NCBI RefSeq assembly: GCF_002192415.1
Contig: NZ_CP021780.1
Location: 558,001 to 622,000, forward strand
Source of the DNA: Paenibacillus donghaensis
GTDB taxonomy: Bacteria; Bacillota; Bacilli; Paenibacillales; Paenibacillaceae
Direction: 5' to 3'
Length of the DNA stretch: 64,000 bases
This document shows, in pieces, positions 9,701 through 18,248 of this stretch; positions within the stretch are counted from its first letter, which is position 1, and every line of letters begins with the position of its first letter. Position numbers and translations under genes: made by a program. The notes beneath the pieces were generated by a model. That model made no database searches. It was not told the origin of the DNA and saw nothing but the letters and a program-made list of their open reading frames with translations.

Positions 9701-10179
9701 TTGAAGAATTCCAGGTACTCGGCTACCCCATTCTCTCCATGCGTTCTATTCCCAAAGACGAGGCGTGGCTGCACCGCTTTTTCAGTGATGATCTGAAGAG
9801 CGGGCGGGTGGAACAAGCACTTGAAGTCAGCGATGTGTGGCCGGAAAATTTCAGTTCCAACAGCGTGCAAAAAGTGTGGGCAGCCAAGTTTGCCACGCGC
9901 CATCCCCATGTGGCTGTGCTGGACTTGTCCAGCTTCAAATGTGGACATGATGCTCCCACTTATGGGTTGATCGACTCGATGATCACGGCCGCGGGTACCC
10001 CGTATTCGGCGCTGCATGATATCGATGCCAACAAACCGAGCGGTTCGATCAAAATCCGGGTTAAGACATATGCTCACAGTCTGGAGCTTCATGAAGAGCG
10101 TCTGCAGGATTTGGCCCGCAAAAAAGCGGAGCTGCAGCAGCGACTGGAGCAAAAACGCGCTGAATTGATGAAGGAGTGA
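6739..10179 (+). CDS. Two-domain acyl-CoA dehydratase activase (BcrAD/BadFG/HgdC-type) with DUF2229 region
   Basis: A 1146-residue ATP-dependent activator. Two ASKHA-fold ATPase modules occur in tandem: residues about 8-290, opening IIGIDVGSTTVKATVV, and about 350-620, opening VIGLDGGSTSSKAVLV. Each has the cysteine pair that bridges a [4Fe-4S] cluster in HgdC-type activators: DKCASGTG with KCGVFAE in module 1, and NQCSAGNG with YGCAVFLD in module 2. A CHFCPNHCSRTF cluster follows, then a DUF2229/HgdA-like region to the end. In characterised relatives such activators inject an electron into a 2-hydroxyacyl-CoA dehydratase with ATP hydrolysis; the physiological substrate of this fused family is unknown. 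AAGGAG lies 6 nt before the ATG. It is followed 7 nt downstream by its partner gene, so the two form an operon. Confidence 0.85.
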   Translation: MSHIGRDSLIIGIDVGSTTVKATVVNPESKQILWSDYQRHHTKQAEKALEMLIAIENEFPDIQQENVRVFATGSGSGPIAPHIGAKFVQEVNAVTMAVEQLHPDVGSVIELGGQDAKIIIFKKNEETGYKQAYTSMNDKCASGTGAMIDKCLIKVGMLMDDMDKLHFDDSKLHHVAAKCGVFAETDIVNLVKSGIPSPEIMCSLADAIVMQNLSVLTRGNTLRHNVLLLGGPNTYLTFLQECWQRRIPQTWQERGYDYPKDKPVEDMIFVPDHSQYYAAYGAVLYGMYEPVDAGVYLGLKGLKEFIAHGRQAKLSEKAGPPLVNSDNELEQFHRNYSIPEFTRATFSPGQKVRAVIGLDGGSTSSKAVLVDDQGDILLKEYQLSKGNPLEDTKEMLTRIRDKVKGKGADLEIIGFGTTGYAADVLGKTLKADVNIVETVAHMMSAVHQFGDIDVICDIGGQDIKVLFLKNKDLRNFKLSNQCSAGNGMLLQAMADQFGIPVQEYADTAFGAALSPKFSYGCAVFLDADRVNFQKEGYSKEELLAGLALVLPKNIWQYVVQIPRMAELGRKFVLQGGTQYNLAAVKAQVDYIKQRVPDAEIYVHPHPGEAGAIGAAMETLRLVKRRGYSTFLGLDTVIDLRYESRNDESTRCHFCPNHCSRTFIDAETPDGQTARYISGFSCEKGTVEDKAAVIKLTRERQELKKHYPNLVEYEARRMFQHLYDAEPLPEPKLPMDDVWLNRGWFGFGGSRTKPKQRQFARSSTEAMKRRNRIRIGIPRVLNIWSTAPFWRTYFETLGIDGRNIVFSDHTSGEMWQEGGKYGSIDPCYPSKVAQAHVHNLLFKHHEQKTLDYIFFPCITHIPTYMHNVMDSASCPIVAGAPKVIKAAFTKEVNFFETRGISYLDPAVTFTEPNMMKKQLYEAFAGHLQITGDESDFAVEQGWKAMELFDTEMQEKGRIILEQVEQENRLAILMIGRPYHSDPGLNHSVLEEFQVLGYPILSMRSIPKDEAWLHRFFSDDLKSGRVEQALEVSDVWPENFSSNSVQKVWAAKFATRHPHVAVLDLSSFKCGHDAPTYGLIDSMITAAGTPYSALHDIDANKPSGSIKIRVKTYAHSLELHEERLQDLARKKAELQQRLEQKRAELMKE

Positions 10180-10186
10180 ATCGATT

Positions 10187-11778
10187 TTGAATATCGCCCA
10201 AAAAAAGAAAAATGCCGGGGTTCCGTCTTCTCTCGAGGAGAGGCTATTGAACTTTCAGAAGGAACAGGAACAAGCGTTAGGCTTGGATCTTGAAAACAAG
10301 AACCAGTGGTTTGATCCCGTTCCTCATCAGTTTTTGGCCAAAGATAAATCCACCACCACCCTTCTTTTCGGGGGCTGACGATGGCTCACGATTATTTGGT
10401 GGAGGCGGCGCTAAAAGGGTTAGGCTATCGGGTGAAGCATATGGAATGTCCGGACAATGAGTCCCTGCGCTACGGTAAAGAGTTCGGCAACCGCGGGCAA
10501 TGCAACCCGACATACTTCACGGTCGGCAATTTAATTAAATATCTGCATTACCTTCGTGATGTGGAAGGCAAATCAAAGGAAGAGATCATCGGCAACTATC
10601 TGCTCGTTACCTGCGGTTCCTGCGGCCCCTGCCGCTTCGGAACCTATGTTACGGAGTATCGAAAGGCTCTGCGTGATGCGGGATTTGACGGATTTAGGGT
10701 TCTTCAGTTCCAACAGGCGAATGGATTGAAACAGATGACCGGCAGCGAGTCGGCGCTGAAATTGGATATGCCGTTTTTTATCAGCCTCTTGAAAGCCATT
10801 TTTGTGGGAGACATCTTAAATGCGCTGGCTTACCGTATCCGTCCTTATGAGGTGAAAGCAGGCTCAACAGACGCAGCTCTGGAGCGATGCAAGCAGTACA
10901 TATATGATGCCCTGAGCGAGCATAAACGGTTGAAACCGGCGTTGATTAGAAGCCGCAGGGAACTGCAAACCGTTCGGGTGGATCGTAGCAGAGTCAAACC
11001 GAAGGTAAGCATAATCGGAGAGTTCTGGGCGATGACTACCGAGGGTGACGGGAACTACCAGCTGCAGCGCTTTATAGAAAGCGAGGGAGGCGAGGTGGAG
11101 GTGCAATCGTTGACGGCTTGGATCTTGTTCCTCATCTGGTCAGGGCGCTTCGATACCTTAAAGCGAATCCATCTGCGCGAAGCGGATTCTGGAAAAAATG
11201 GTCTGAAGGGAAAGCACCCGTTCCTGCATCTGCGTATGTTAGGGTTGGCTGACCGTGTCCTTCGTGTGACGTTCCAGACGTATGCCAAAATTATTGGCCT
11301 GCATCATTACCACCTGCCCGATATGGAAGAGATCGCCCGGGTTGCCCATGAACACTATAATAACCATCTGCGCGGCGGAGAGGGGCACATGGAGGTGGGG
11401 AAGCTGATTCTGAACGTAACCAAGCGGAAAGTGAACATGACTATTTCTGTCAAGCCTTTTGGATGCATGCCGTCTTCCGGCGTTTCCGACGGTGTGCAGT
11501 CCCTGATCACCGAAAGATACCCCGATGCCATCTTTCTGCCGATAGAAACGACGGGAGATGGAGCAATAAACGTATATAGCCGGGTGCAGATGATGCTTTT
11601 TAAAGCGAAGCAGGCGGCCCAGAAAGAATTTGACGAAGCCTTATTAAAAAAAAGCCTGACGCTCGAACAGCTTCAGAAAAAGAAGGATATAAAATCGGCC
11701 CGTCCGTTGCAAACAACCCGTCATGTAGTTGCTTGTACGGCGGCAAATTGGGTATACGGCAGGCGTACCGTTAGATAA
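10187..11778 (+). pseudogene. 2-hydroxyacyl-CoA dehydratase (HgdB/DUF2229-like) partner, frameshifted in a G-run
   Basis: Two frames together make one protein of about 530 residues. The first (TTG at 10187, AAGGAG upstream) runs 63 codons and stops at TGA 10376-10378. The second continues from there to 11778 with MAHDYLVEAALKGLGY. Adding one G to the GGGGG run at 10370-10374 joins them as FGGLTMAHDY, the sequence expected for the family. The second part holds CGSCGPCRFGTY, a cysteine cluster like those that bind the dehydratase iron-sulphur cluster, and GCMPSSGVSDG. It should be the electron-accepting partner of the upstream activase. Translation from the internal ATG at 10381 might still give a 465-residue protein. 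The break may be real, a sequencing error, or a slippage site. Confidence 0.75.
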
Positions 11779-11781
11779 ATC

Positions 11782-11830
11782 AAAAAGGGACTGCCTTAAG
11801 TCTTTGATGACTTATGGACAGGCCCTTTTT
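11782..11830 (+). terminator. Rho-independent terminator of the activase/dehydratase operon
   Basis: AAAAGGG...CCTTAAGTC pairs with GACTTATGG...CCCTTTTT around a TTTGAT loop, giving a long stem with T-tail. The complementary A-run lets it also act for the convergent methyltransferase gene. Confidence 0.8.
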
Positions 11831-11843
11831 AGCGTCTAGAGGA

Positions 11844-12455
11844 TTAAGCTTGTACTTTGGGCATAGCTGAAAAAAAGATTTCGTTGTAGAGAAGGCCCTT
11901 CCTGAACTTTTTGATCACTTGATACTCATATTGTTGGCGTTTGAACAGCTGCAGATATTCATCCTCACTGCGAATAAACTCACCGTTGTCATACTGTTTC
12001 ATAAACCAGTTGTTGATTTTGTGCCGCGGACATAAATATGGCTCGATGATAATTAATTTCCCTTCGGGTTTCATTACTCTGCTGAACTCGTTCAAATATC
12101 CGGTAATTTGTTCGTTGGAGATATGGTGGAGAACCGCGATGATGAGAATGAGATCTACGGTTTGATCCGATATCGGAATACGTTTTTCGTCAAACACCAT
12201 AAAGGTATGGTTGGGATGTAACTGTTTGGCGAATTGTACTCTTTTGGCATCGGGATCAATGCCATAATAATGATCTGCATCGCATAGGGAACAGTTTGCT
12301 CCGGTTCCGCAGCCAAAATCCAGAATGCTTTTATTTTCTAATGAGAAACGGCTTCTGATACGCTCGTGAATATATTTATTGGTGAACCATTGTGGACGTA
12401 CAAACCGGTGATACAAACGCGGGGACAAATACATGAGATTAAACTCACCCACCAT
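11844..12455 (-). CDS. Class I SAM-dependent methyltransferase
   Basis: A 203-residue cytosolic protein with the Rossmann-type methyltransferase fold. Motif I is ILDFGCGTGANCSL (about residues 44-57), the acidic end of strand beta2 is YYGIDPDA, and the post-motif region LILIIAVLHHIS matches the Methyltransf_11 family. The acceptor cannot be told. The first ATG at 12455 lacks a clear ribosome binding site; the ATG at 12434 (LMYLSPRLYH) has GGTGGGTGAG about 9 nt upstream and may be the real start. It is convergent with the activase operon and divergent from the lipoprotein gene at 12586. Confidence 0.8.
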   Translation of the reverse strand: MVGEFNLMYLSPRLYHRFVRPQWFTNKYIHERIRSRFSLENKSILDFGCGTGANCSLCDADHYYGIDPDAKRVQFAKQLHPNHTFMVFDEKRIPISDQTVDLILIIAVLHHISNEQITGYLNEFSRVMKPEGKLIIIEPYLCPRHKINNWFMKQYDNGEFIRSEDEYLQLFKRQQYEYQVIKKFRKGLLYNEIFFSAMPKVQA

Positions 12456-12585
12456 TTCATTAATGTTGAAAATAGTGTGCCTCTAACGTTCTAGGATCAT
12501 ACAAAGGAAAAATCCACCAAACGGTGTCTCGCTGTATAACTTCAAGAGTTCCGCGACAAAATGTATATGAAGTAGGTGAATTGTC

Positions 12586-14181
12586 ATGTGGATAAAAGAG
12601 AGTCGAATTTTGCCGTCGATCTTACTATTGATCTTGATTATTGGATGCCAGAATCCGAAACCTAAAGAACAAGATTTGATGCGGATAAAATCCGCTAACA
12701 AAGAAAATACGAAGAAAGTCATTTTACTGATGGCGGACTCTTTAATGGCTCAGGCAATCGACCAAGGAATCAGAGAGCACGAGCTTCCCGCCTTTAAATT
12801 CCTGATCAATCACGGGCAATATTATAAAGACCTGGTCAGTTCTTTTCCCACGATGTCCGTTACGATCGACAGCTCGTTGCTCACCGGAAAGTATCCGGAT
12901 GTTCACCGTGTGCCGGGTTTGACTTGGTATTCTGCGGGCGACAAAAAAAAAATCAATTACGGGACCGGGCCGATGGAATTGCTTAGACATGGAATTAATC
13001 CGGTGTTAACCGATGCACTAATCCATTTGAACGGGAGTCACTTAAACCGGAATTTGCCCACGATCTATGAAGATTTAGCCCGGCAAGGGTTAAAGTCCGG
13101 ATCGATAAACGGCCTAATTTACCGCGGGGCATCGGATCATAAGTTATCGATTCCTGGCTGGATTCAAGGACCTACCTCTTTGCCGAAAGAAATTCAAGTG
13201 AAAGGACCGGATTTTTTGTCCTTGGGTTCGTTGACTAATCCGTTTGAAGGTATAAAAAATTTGCCCGATGGAATAACGAATCGGTTGGGAATCAATAATA
13301 ATTTCGCTATAGAAGCCGTAAAATACTTGATTCAAGCCAATAAATTGCCGGATTTTTTGTTTGTTTATTTGCCCGATTTGGACCGGGAGTTACATAAGAA
13401 AGGCCCCACTGAACTAAATGGGGTCAAAAAGTTGGATCAGCAGCTTCAATCTTTGTTGCAAACGTTCGGTTCTCCGGAAAAAGCTTTGAAGGATGCGATT
13501 ATTATCATTGCAGGGGACAGCGGAATGACCCAAATCCTGCCTGCTGAACAAAATCCGATCATTGATCTGTCCTCTATGTTCGGAGATGCCCGAATTTTGC
13601 GTCCGGGTGAAGCCGTATCGAAGGAGACAGAAATCATTCTGGCTGTCAATGAAACGATGGCCTATGTATATCCATTAAAAGCGGAGCGCTCCCTAAGAGA
13701 TGTGGCGAATTTAATAAAAAACGATCCGCGCATTGATTTTATTGCATGGAAAGAAAAGGATTGGATTAACGTAATCCAGGGATCAACAGCCAAGCAGCTC
13801 AAGTTCAAAGCCAACGGAAACCTGACCGATGCTTATAAACAATCATGGACGGTCAAACAGGACAGTGAGATATTGGATTTAAGGGTGAATGCTGCTGCTC
13901 ATTCATTGGATTACGATCAGTATCCCGATGTTCTGCGGCGATTGTCAGGCTCGCTCGATTCGCATCCAGGCAAGTTTTTAGTTGTTACGGCAAAACCGGG
14001 ATATGAATTAGCGGACAGAAGTTCACCAACGCACAAAGGTGGCGGCGGTCACGGTTCCATTCGTAAAATGGAATCGCTTGTTCCCTTGATCATCTGTGGA
14101 ACGGATCAAAAACCAGAATATTTACGAATTGTTGATTTAAAAGCTTATTTGCTTAACCTTTTGACTACTGGAAAACACTGA
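12586..14181 (+). CDS. Lipoprotein of the alkaline phosphatase / nucleotide pyrophosphatase superfamily
   Basis: A 531-residue exported lipoprotein. Residues 1-20 are a signal peptide ending in the lipobox LIIGC (Cys21). The type I phosphodiesterase fold is recognisable from VILLMADSL (metal ligand Asp51), SFPTMSVTIDSSLLTG (candidate nucleophile Thr89), VYLPDLDRELHKKGP (Asp/His ligands) and the C-terminal HKGGGGHGS. The usual SDHGM metal motif reads GDSGM, so one histidine ligand is replaced by Ser; activity may be altered or lost. The ATG follows AGGTGA. Substrate unknown; relatives act on phosphodiesters or phosphomonoesters at the cell surface. Monocistronic. Confidence 0.8.
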   Translation: MWIKESRILPSILLLILIIGCQNPKPKEQDLMRIKSANKENTKKVILLMADSLMAQAIDQGIREHELPAFKFLINHGQYYKDLVSSFPTMSVTIDSSLLTGKYPDVHRVPGLTWYSAGDKKKINYGTGPMELLRHGINPVLTDALIHLNGSHLNRNLPTIYEDLARQGLKSGSINGLIYRGASDHKLSIPGWIQGPTSLPKEIQVKGPDFLSLGSLTNPFEGIKNLPDGITNRLGINNNFAIEAVKYLIQANKLPDFLFVYLPDLDRELHKKGPTELNGVKKLDQQLQSLLQTFGSPEKALKDAIIIIAGDSGMTQILPAEQNPIIDLSSMFGDARILRPGEAVSKETEIILAVNETMAYVYPLKAERSLRDVANLIKNDPRIDFIAWKEKDWINVIQGSTAKQLKFKANGNLTDAYKQSWTVKQDSEILDLRVNAAAHSLDYDQYPDVLRRLSGSLDSHPGKFLVVTAKPGYELADRSSPTHKGGGGHGSIRKMESLVPLIICGTDQKPEYLRIVDLKAYLLNLLTTGKH

Positions 14182-14410
14182 CGATATGTCGAATTCGATG
14201 AGGCAGAACCAGGAATTAGGAGTAACAGGGCCAAGCAGTGTTGTGGAATATAGTGAGGAAAAGTAGGGGAAGAACAGGGTCTCTTAGCCGATTCCCTCTA
14301 ATTCGGACATAATAAAAAATTAACCCATTCACTATGCTACCTGCTCCGAACATATGGTCTACTGTAGATGAGAGATTTAATAAAGTCTTTCATTTTTATT
14401 TCTCATGGAT

Positions 14411-14444
14411 TGCTCAAAAAGTCCGGGCTTATACACCCGGACTT
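14411..14444 (-). terminator. Rho-independent terminator of the pentose-phosphate operon
   Basis: AAGTCCGGG (14419-14427) pairs with CCCGGACTT (14436-14444). Read on the minus strand the stem is followed by TTTTT, correctly placed about 30 nt after the gnd stop. The rest of 14182-14410 shows no gene. Confidence 0.85.
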
Positions 14445-14476
14445 CTAGATAGACGTTTATAACTAACAATAGCTCA

Positions 14477-15896
14477 TTATTCGTTGCTGTTCATCCATTG
14501 AAAATGGAAGCTTCCCGGTTGATCCACCCGTTCAAAGGTATGGGCTCCAAAGTAGTCTCTTTGCGCCTGCAGCAGGTTGGCCGGAAGCCGTTCGGAACGG
14601 TAGCTGTCATAGTAGGCCAGTCCGGAAGCAAAGGCCGGAACCGGAATGCCACGTTTCACAGCGATTGCTACTACATCTCTCCAAGCATCCTGGTAGCTAT
14701 GAACGACGCTGCTGAAATACTCGTCGAGGAACAGGTTTTTGAGCTCAGGGTCGCGGTCATACGCATCCTTGATATTCTGCAGGAAGCCTGCGCGGATAAT
14801 GCATCCACCGCGGAAGATCATCGCAATGCTGCCGTAGTTCAGGTTCCAGTTATATTCGTCCGAAGCCACTCTCATCTGGGCAAAGCCCTGGGCGTAGGAG
14901 GCGATTTTGCTGGCATAGAGCGCTTTGCGGACCGCCTCGATGAATTCCTTGGCATCTCCTTCGTAGGCTTTGGTTGCGGGCCCCTTCAGGACTTGGCTTG
15001 CAGCCACGCGCTCTTCCTTCATGGCCGAGATAAATCGTGCAAAGACCGATTCGGTAATGATGGATAACGGAACGCCCAGATCGAGTGCATTTTGACTAGT
15101 CCACTTGCCGGTTCCCTTTTGTCCGGCGGAATCCAGGATCACATCGACCATCGGCTTGCCGGTATCCCGGTCTACCTTGGCGAAGATGTCGGCTGTAATC
15201 TCAATGAGATAGCTGCTTAGCTCGCCGCGGTTCCATTCCGAGAAAATCTCATGCAGTTCAGTGGTGCCAAGACCCAGCACATCCTTCAGCAGCTGATACG
15301 CTTCGCCAATAAGCTGCATATCGCCGTATTCGATGCCGTTATGGACCATTTTGACATAGTGTCCGGCACCATCTTCTCCGATGTAAGTGGAGCACGGATC
15401 GCCGTCCACTTTGGCCGAAATGGCTGTCAGGATCGGCTCCACCAGCTCGTAGGCATCCTTTTGTCCGCCTGGCATAATGGCCGGTCCCTTCAGCGCCCCC
15501 TCTTCACCGCCCGATACCCCAGCGCCGATGAAGCGGAAGCCTTGAGCCTGCAGCTCTTTGTTCCGTCTTTGCGTATCCGGGAAAAAGGCGTTCCCGCCGT
15601 CAATCAGGATATCCCCTGGCGACAAATGCGGCACCAGCTGCTGAATCGTATCATCTGTCGGCTTGCCAGCCTTGACCATAATCATGATTTTGCGCGGAAG
15701 CTCCAGAGACTGGACGAACTCTTCAATGCTGTAGGCACCCGTGAAATTTTTGCCCTCCGCTTCTTTAATCAGTTCATCGGTTTTCTCCCGGGAACGGTTG
15801 TACAGGGCCACCGAGAACCCTTTGCTCTCCATATTCAAGGCCAGATTCTTACCCATGACGGCTAAGCCGACCACACCAATCTGCTGTTTACCCATC
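14477..15896 (-). CDS. gnd: 6-phosphogluconate dehydrogenase, decarboxylating
   Basis: About 472 residues. It oxidises 6-phosphogluconate to ribulose 5-phosphate and CO2 with NADP+, the third step of the oxidative pentose-phosphate pathway in the cytosol. The Rossmann motif is [15 protein letters not shown], the substrate signature is [14 protein letters not shown] and [11 protein letters not shown], and the catalytic Lys lies in [16 protein letters not shown]. The length is normal for the long form. I place the start at the ATG at 15896 because the GGGAGG at about 15907-15912 is 10 nt away; a TTG at 15901 would be only 4 nt from it. Last gene of the zwf-tal-gnd operon, 34 nt after the transaldolase. 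Confidence 0.96.
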
Positions 15897-15930
15897 GACA
15901 ATAGACCTCCCTATAATATGTGCTGGACAA

Positions 15931-16599
15931 TTAGACCTGCGGCGCTTTCTTCCAGTCGGCAGCGAACTTCTCCAGCCCCTGGTCGGTCAGCGGATGCTTG
16001 GAGATCTGCTCGATCAGGCTGAACGGAATGGTGGCAATATGCGCACCGGCCATGGCAACGCGGGTCACATGGTCAGGATGGCGGACCGAAGCGGCGATAA
16101 TCTGCGCATCCAGGTTATGAATGCGGAACAGTTCAGCAACCTTCACGATCAATTGCACCCCATCCTCCGAAATATCATCCAGACGGCCCAGGAATGGCGA
16201 TACGTAGGTAGCTCCTGCACGGGCAGCGAGAAGCGCCTGGTTCACGGTGAAGATCAGCGTTACGTTTGTTTTCACGCCTTTTTGAGTCAGATGCCGGCAG
16301 GCCTCCAGACCCGCGAGCGTCATCGGGAGCTTGATCGTAATGTTTTTATCATAGTTATTGATCTTGATCAGCTCGTTCGCCTGTGCGATCATCTCTTCCG
16401 CAGTGACGGCATCCGGTGTTACCTCGGCGGATACGGACTCTACCTCAGGCACAGTACGCAGAATTTCCGCAATGCGGTCTTCAAATTTCACGCCCTCTTT
16501 GGCCACCAGAGACGGATTCGTAGTGACTCCGGACAGGACTCCGATCTGGTATGCTTTTTTAATGTCTTCCACATTTGCAGTATCGATAAAAAATTTCAT
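15931..16599 (-). CDS. tal: Transaldolase, small (FSA/TalC-like) type
   Basis: A 222-residue TIM-barrel enzyme of the short transaldolase subfamily. The active-site Schiff-base lysine is Lys90 in NITIKLPMT, and the N-terminus [16 protein letters not shown] plus SGVTTNPSL is diagnostic. It would move a dihydroxyacetone unit between sugar phosphates in the non-oxidative pentose-phosphate pathway; some family members instead act as fructose-6-phosphate aldolase, which sequence alone does not separate. GGAGG sits 9 nt before the ATG. It lies between zwf and gnd, which supports the pentose-phosphate role. Confidence 0.92.
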   Translation of the reverse strand: MKFFIDTANVEDIKKAYQIGVLSGVTTNPSLVAKEGVKFEDRIAEILRTVPEVESVSAEVTPDAVTAEEMIAQANELIKINNYDKNITIKLPMTLAGLEACRHLTQKGVKTNVTLIFTVNQALLAARAGATYVSPFLGRLDDISEDGVQLIVKVAELFRIHNLDAQIIAASVRHPDHVTRVAMAGAHIATIPFSLIEQISKHPLTDQGLEKFAADWKKAPQV

Positions 16600-16638
16600 A
16601 TTCGTAAACCTCCAATTTTAGTTGAATTAATTACAGTT

Positions 16639-18150
16639 TTAAAAATTTGAAGCATCAGGGAGAGAAAGATCGTTTACTTCTTCAATGGCAGAGTCGAGCC
16701 ACCAGTGATTTCCATCCTTCGCCAGCAGCTGATCTGATTCAATAGGTCCGAACGTACCCGCAGCGTAGGGATGAAGAGGAACCGCATTCTTGTCAAAAGC
16801 ATTCAGGATCGGCTGCACCCATTTCCAGGACAGCTCCACTTCATTCCAATGCGCAAAGAATGACGGATCTCCGTGCAAAGCATCATAAATCAGGTTCTCA
16901 TAAGCCTCCGGGACCTCAATAGATCTGGTATGGAAGTCAATATGCATTGCCTTGAACTTCCCTTTGTGCTGGGGATCTCTTGCCTTGAGCTGTAGAGTAA
17001 TGCCCTCGTTCGGGCTGATCTCGAACACCAGAAGATTGGGGATATCATCCTCGGCGGCTGACGAGTTCTGCTTGAGCGGCTCTTTGAATTCAATCACAAT
17101 ACGTGTTGATTTCTCTTTCATTCTCTTCCCGGTTCGGATATAGAACGGCACGCCCTTCCAGAATGGATCATCGATCTGCAATCTGGCCGCAATAAATGTA
17201 TCGTTCATCGATCCTGCCGGAATTCCCGGTTCGGAGAGATAGCCTGGGACCTGCTTGCCCTTGATGGCGCCTGCAGTGTACTGCCCACGGATCACTTTAA
17301 ACGGGATATCCGTTTCTTCCAACGGCTCCAGGGCCTCCATCACCTCTTTCTTCTTGAAGCGCACCTCGTCTGCGGAGCTGTCTTTCGGCAAGCGGATCGC
17401 GAGCATCATCAGCAGCTGCAGCATATGATTCTGGAACATGTCTCTCAGTGCACCAACATGATCGTAATAGCCCGCTCTTTCTTCCACGCCCACCGTTTCC
17501 CCCGCAGTAATCTGCACGTTGGCAATGTAGCGGTTGTTCCAGAGTGCATGAAGCACCGGATTCGTCTGCTGGAATACATCCAGCTCCTGCACCATCGGTT
17601 TGCCCAGGTAATGGTCGATCCGGAAAATTTCATCCTCGCTAAAAGCTTCGCTCAGCTTCAGATTCAGCTCCTGCGCAGACTGCAGATCATGTCCGAAGGG
17701 CTTCTCAATCACCAGGCGTTTCCAGCCCTTCGCGGAACCCAGCCCGCTTCCCTTAATGTTCAAGGCAATCGTCTCAAAAAACTCAGGTCCGACGGATAAA
17801 TAGAACATCCGGTTCGGGGAACCACCCGCTCTTTTCTCCTGCTGCTCAACCCGCTGCAGCAGCTTGAGATAATCCTCTGTATGCCCTACGTCCAGCACAT
17901 TATATCGGAAGGCCTTCAGGAAGCCGCGCACGGACGCTGAATCATTCACTTCCCGCCGGGAAAAGTCCCGGATGGACCGCTCCACCATAGCCTGAAAGGC
18001 TTCGTCACCCAATTCTCTTCTGCCAAGACCAATCACAGAGAATGAATGGTTCAGCTTGTGGTCGAGAAACAGATTATACAGCGCAGGGTAGATTTTTCTC
18101 CGGGCCAAATCTCCTGTCGCTCCAAATAAAACAAATGTGGTTGCCTCCAT
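16639..18150 (-). CDS. zwf: Glucose-6-phosphate 1-dehydrogenase
   Basis: A 503-residue enzyme that oxidises glucose 6-phosphate to 6-phosphogluconolactone with NADP+. The coenzyme motif is FVLFGATGDLARRKIYPAL, and the active-site signature is RIDHYLGKPMVQE; the C-terminal domain is complete. The open frame extends upstream to 18234, but the AAGGAG at about 18158-18163 fits the ATG at 18150 (spacing 7) and MEATTFVLFG matches the family N-terminus, so the extra 28 residues are rejected. First gene of the zwf-tal-gnd operon; it is divergent from a LysR gene 98 bp away that may control it. Confidence 0.95.
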   Translation of the reverse strand: MEATTFVLFGATGDLARRKIYPALYNLFLDHKLNHSFSVIGLGRRELGDEAFQAMVERSIRDFSRREVNDSASVRGFLKAFRYNVLDVGHTEDYLKLLQRVEQQEKRAGGSPNRMFYLSVGPEFFETIALNIKGSGLGSAKGWKRLVIEKPFGHDLQSAQELNLKLSEAFSEDEIFRIDHYLGKPMVQELDVFQQTNPVLHALWNNRYIANVQITAGETVGVEERAGYYDHVGALRDMFQNHMLQLLMMLAIRLPKDSSADEVRFKKKEVMEALEPLEETDIPFKVIRGQYTAGAIKGKQVPGYLSEPGIPAGSMNDTFIAARLQIDDPFWKGVPFYIRTGKRMKEKSTRIVIEFKEPLKQNSSAAEDDIPNLLVFEISPNEGITLQLKARDPQHKGKFKAMHIDFHTRSIEVPEAYENLIYDALHGDPSFFAHWNEVELSWKWVQPILNAFDKNAVPLHPYAAGTFGPIESDQLLAKDGNHWWLDSAIEEVNDLSLPDASNF

Positions 18151-18248
18151 CTCCATTCTCCTTCTCTCTGGTTTATCTTTCCTGGTTACACTATAATACA
18201 AATACAACCCATACAAGTAATTAATATATTTCACAGGAGCTATAGACC

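Noticed and set aside
8842..10152. 436-codon minus-strand ORF inside the activase gene
   Set aside because: Shadow frame of a high-GC coding region; the plus-strand protein has clear domains and motifs across the same bases.
16639..18234. Longer N-terminus for glucose-6-phosphate dehydrogenase starting at 18234
   Set aside because: The extra 28 residues have no ribosome binding site and do not resemble the family; AAGGAG fits the ATG at 18150.
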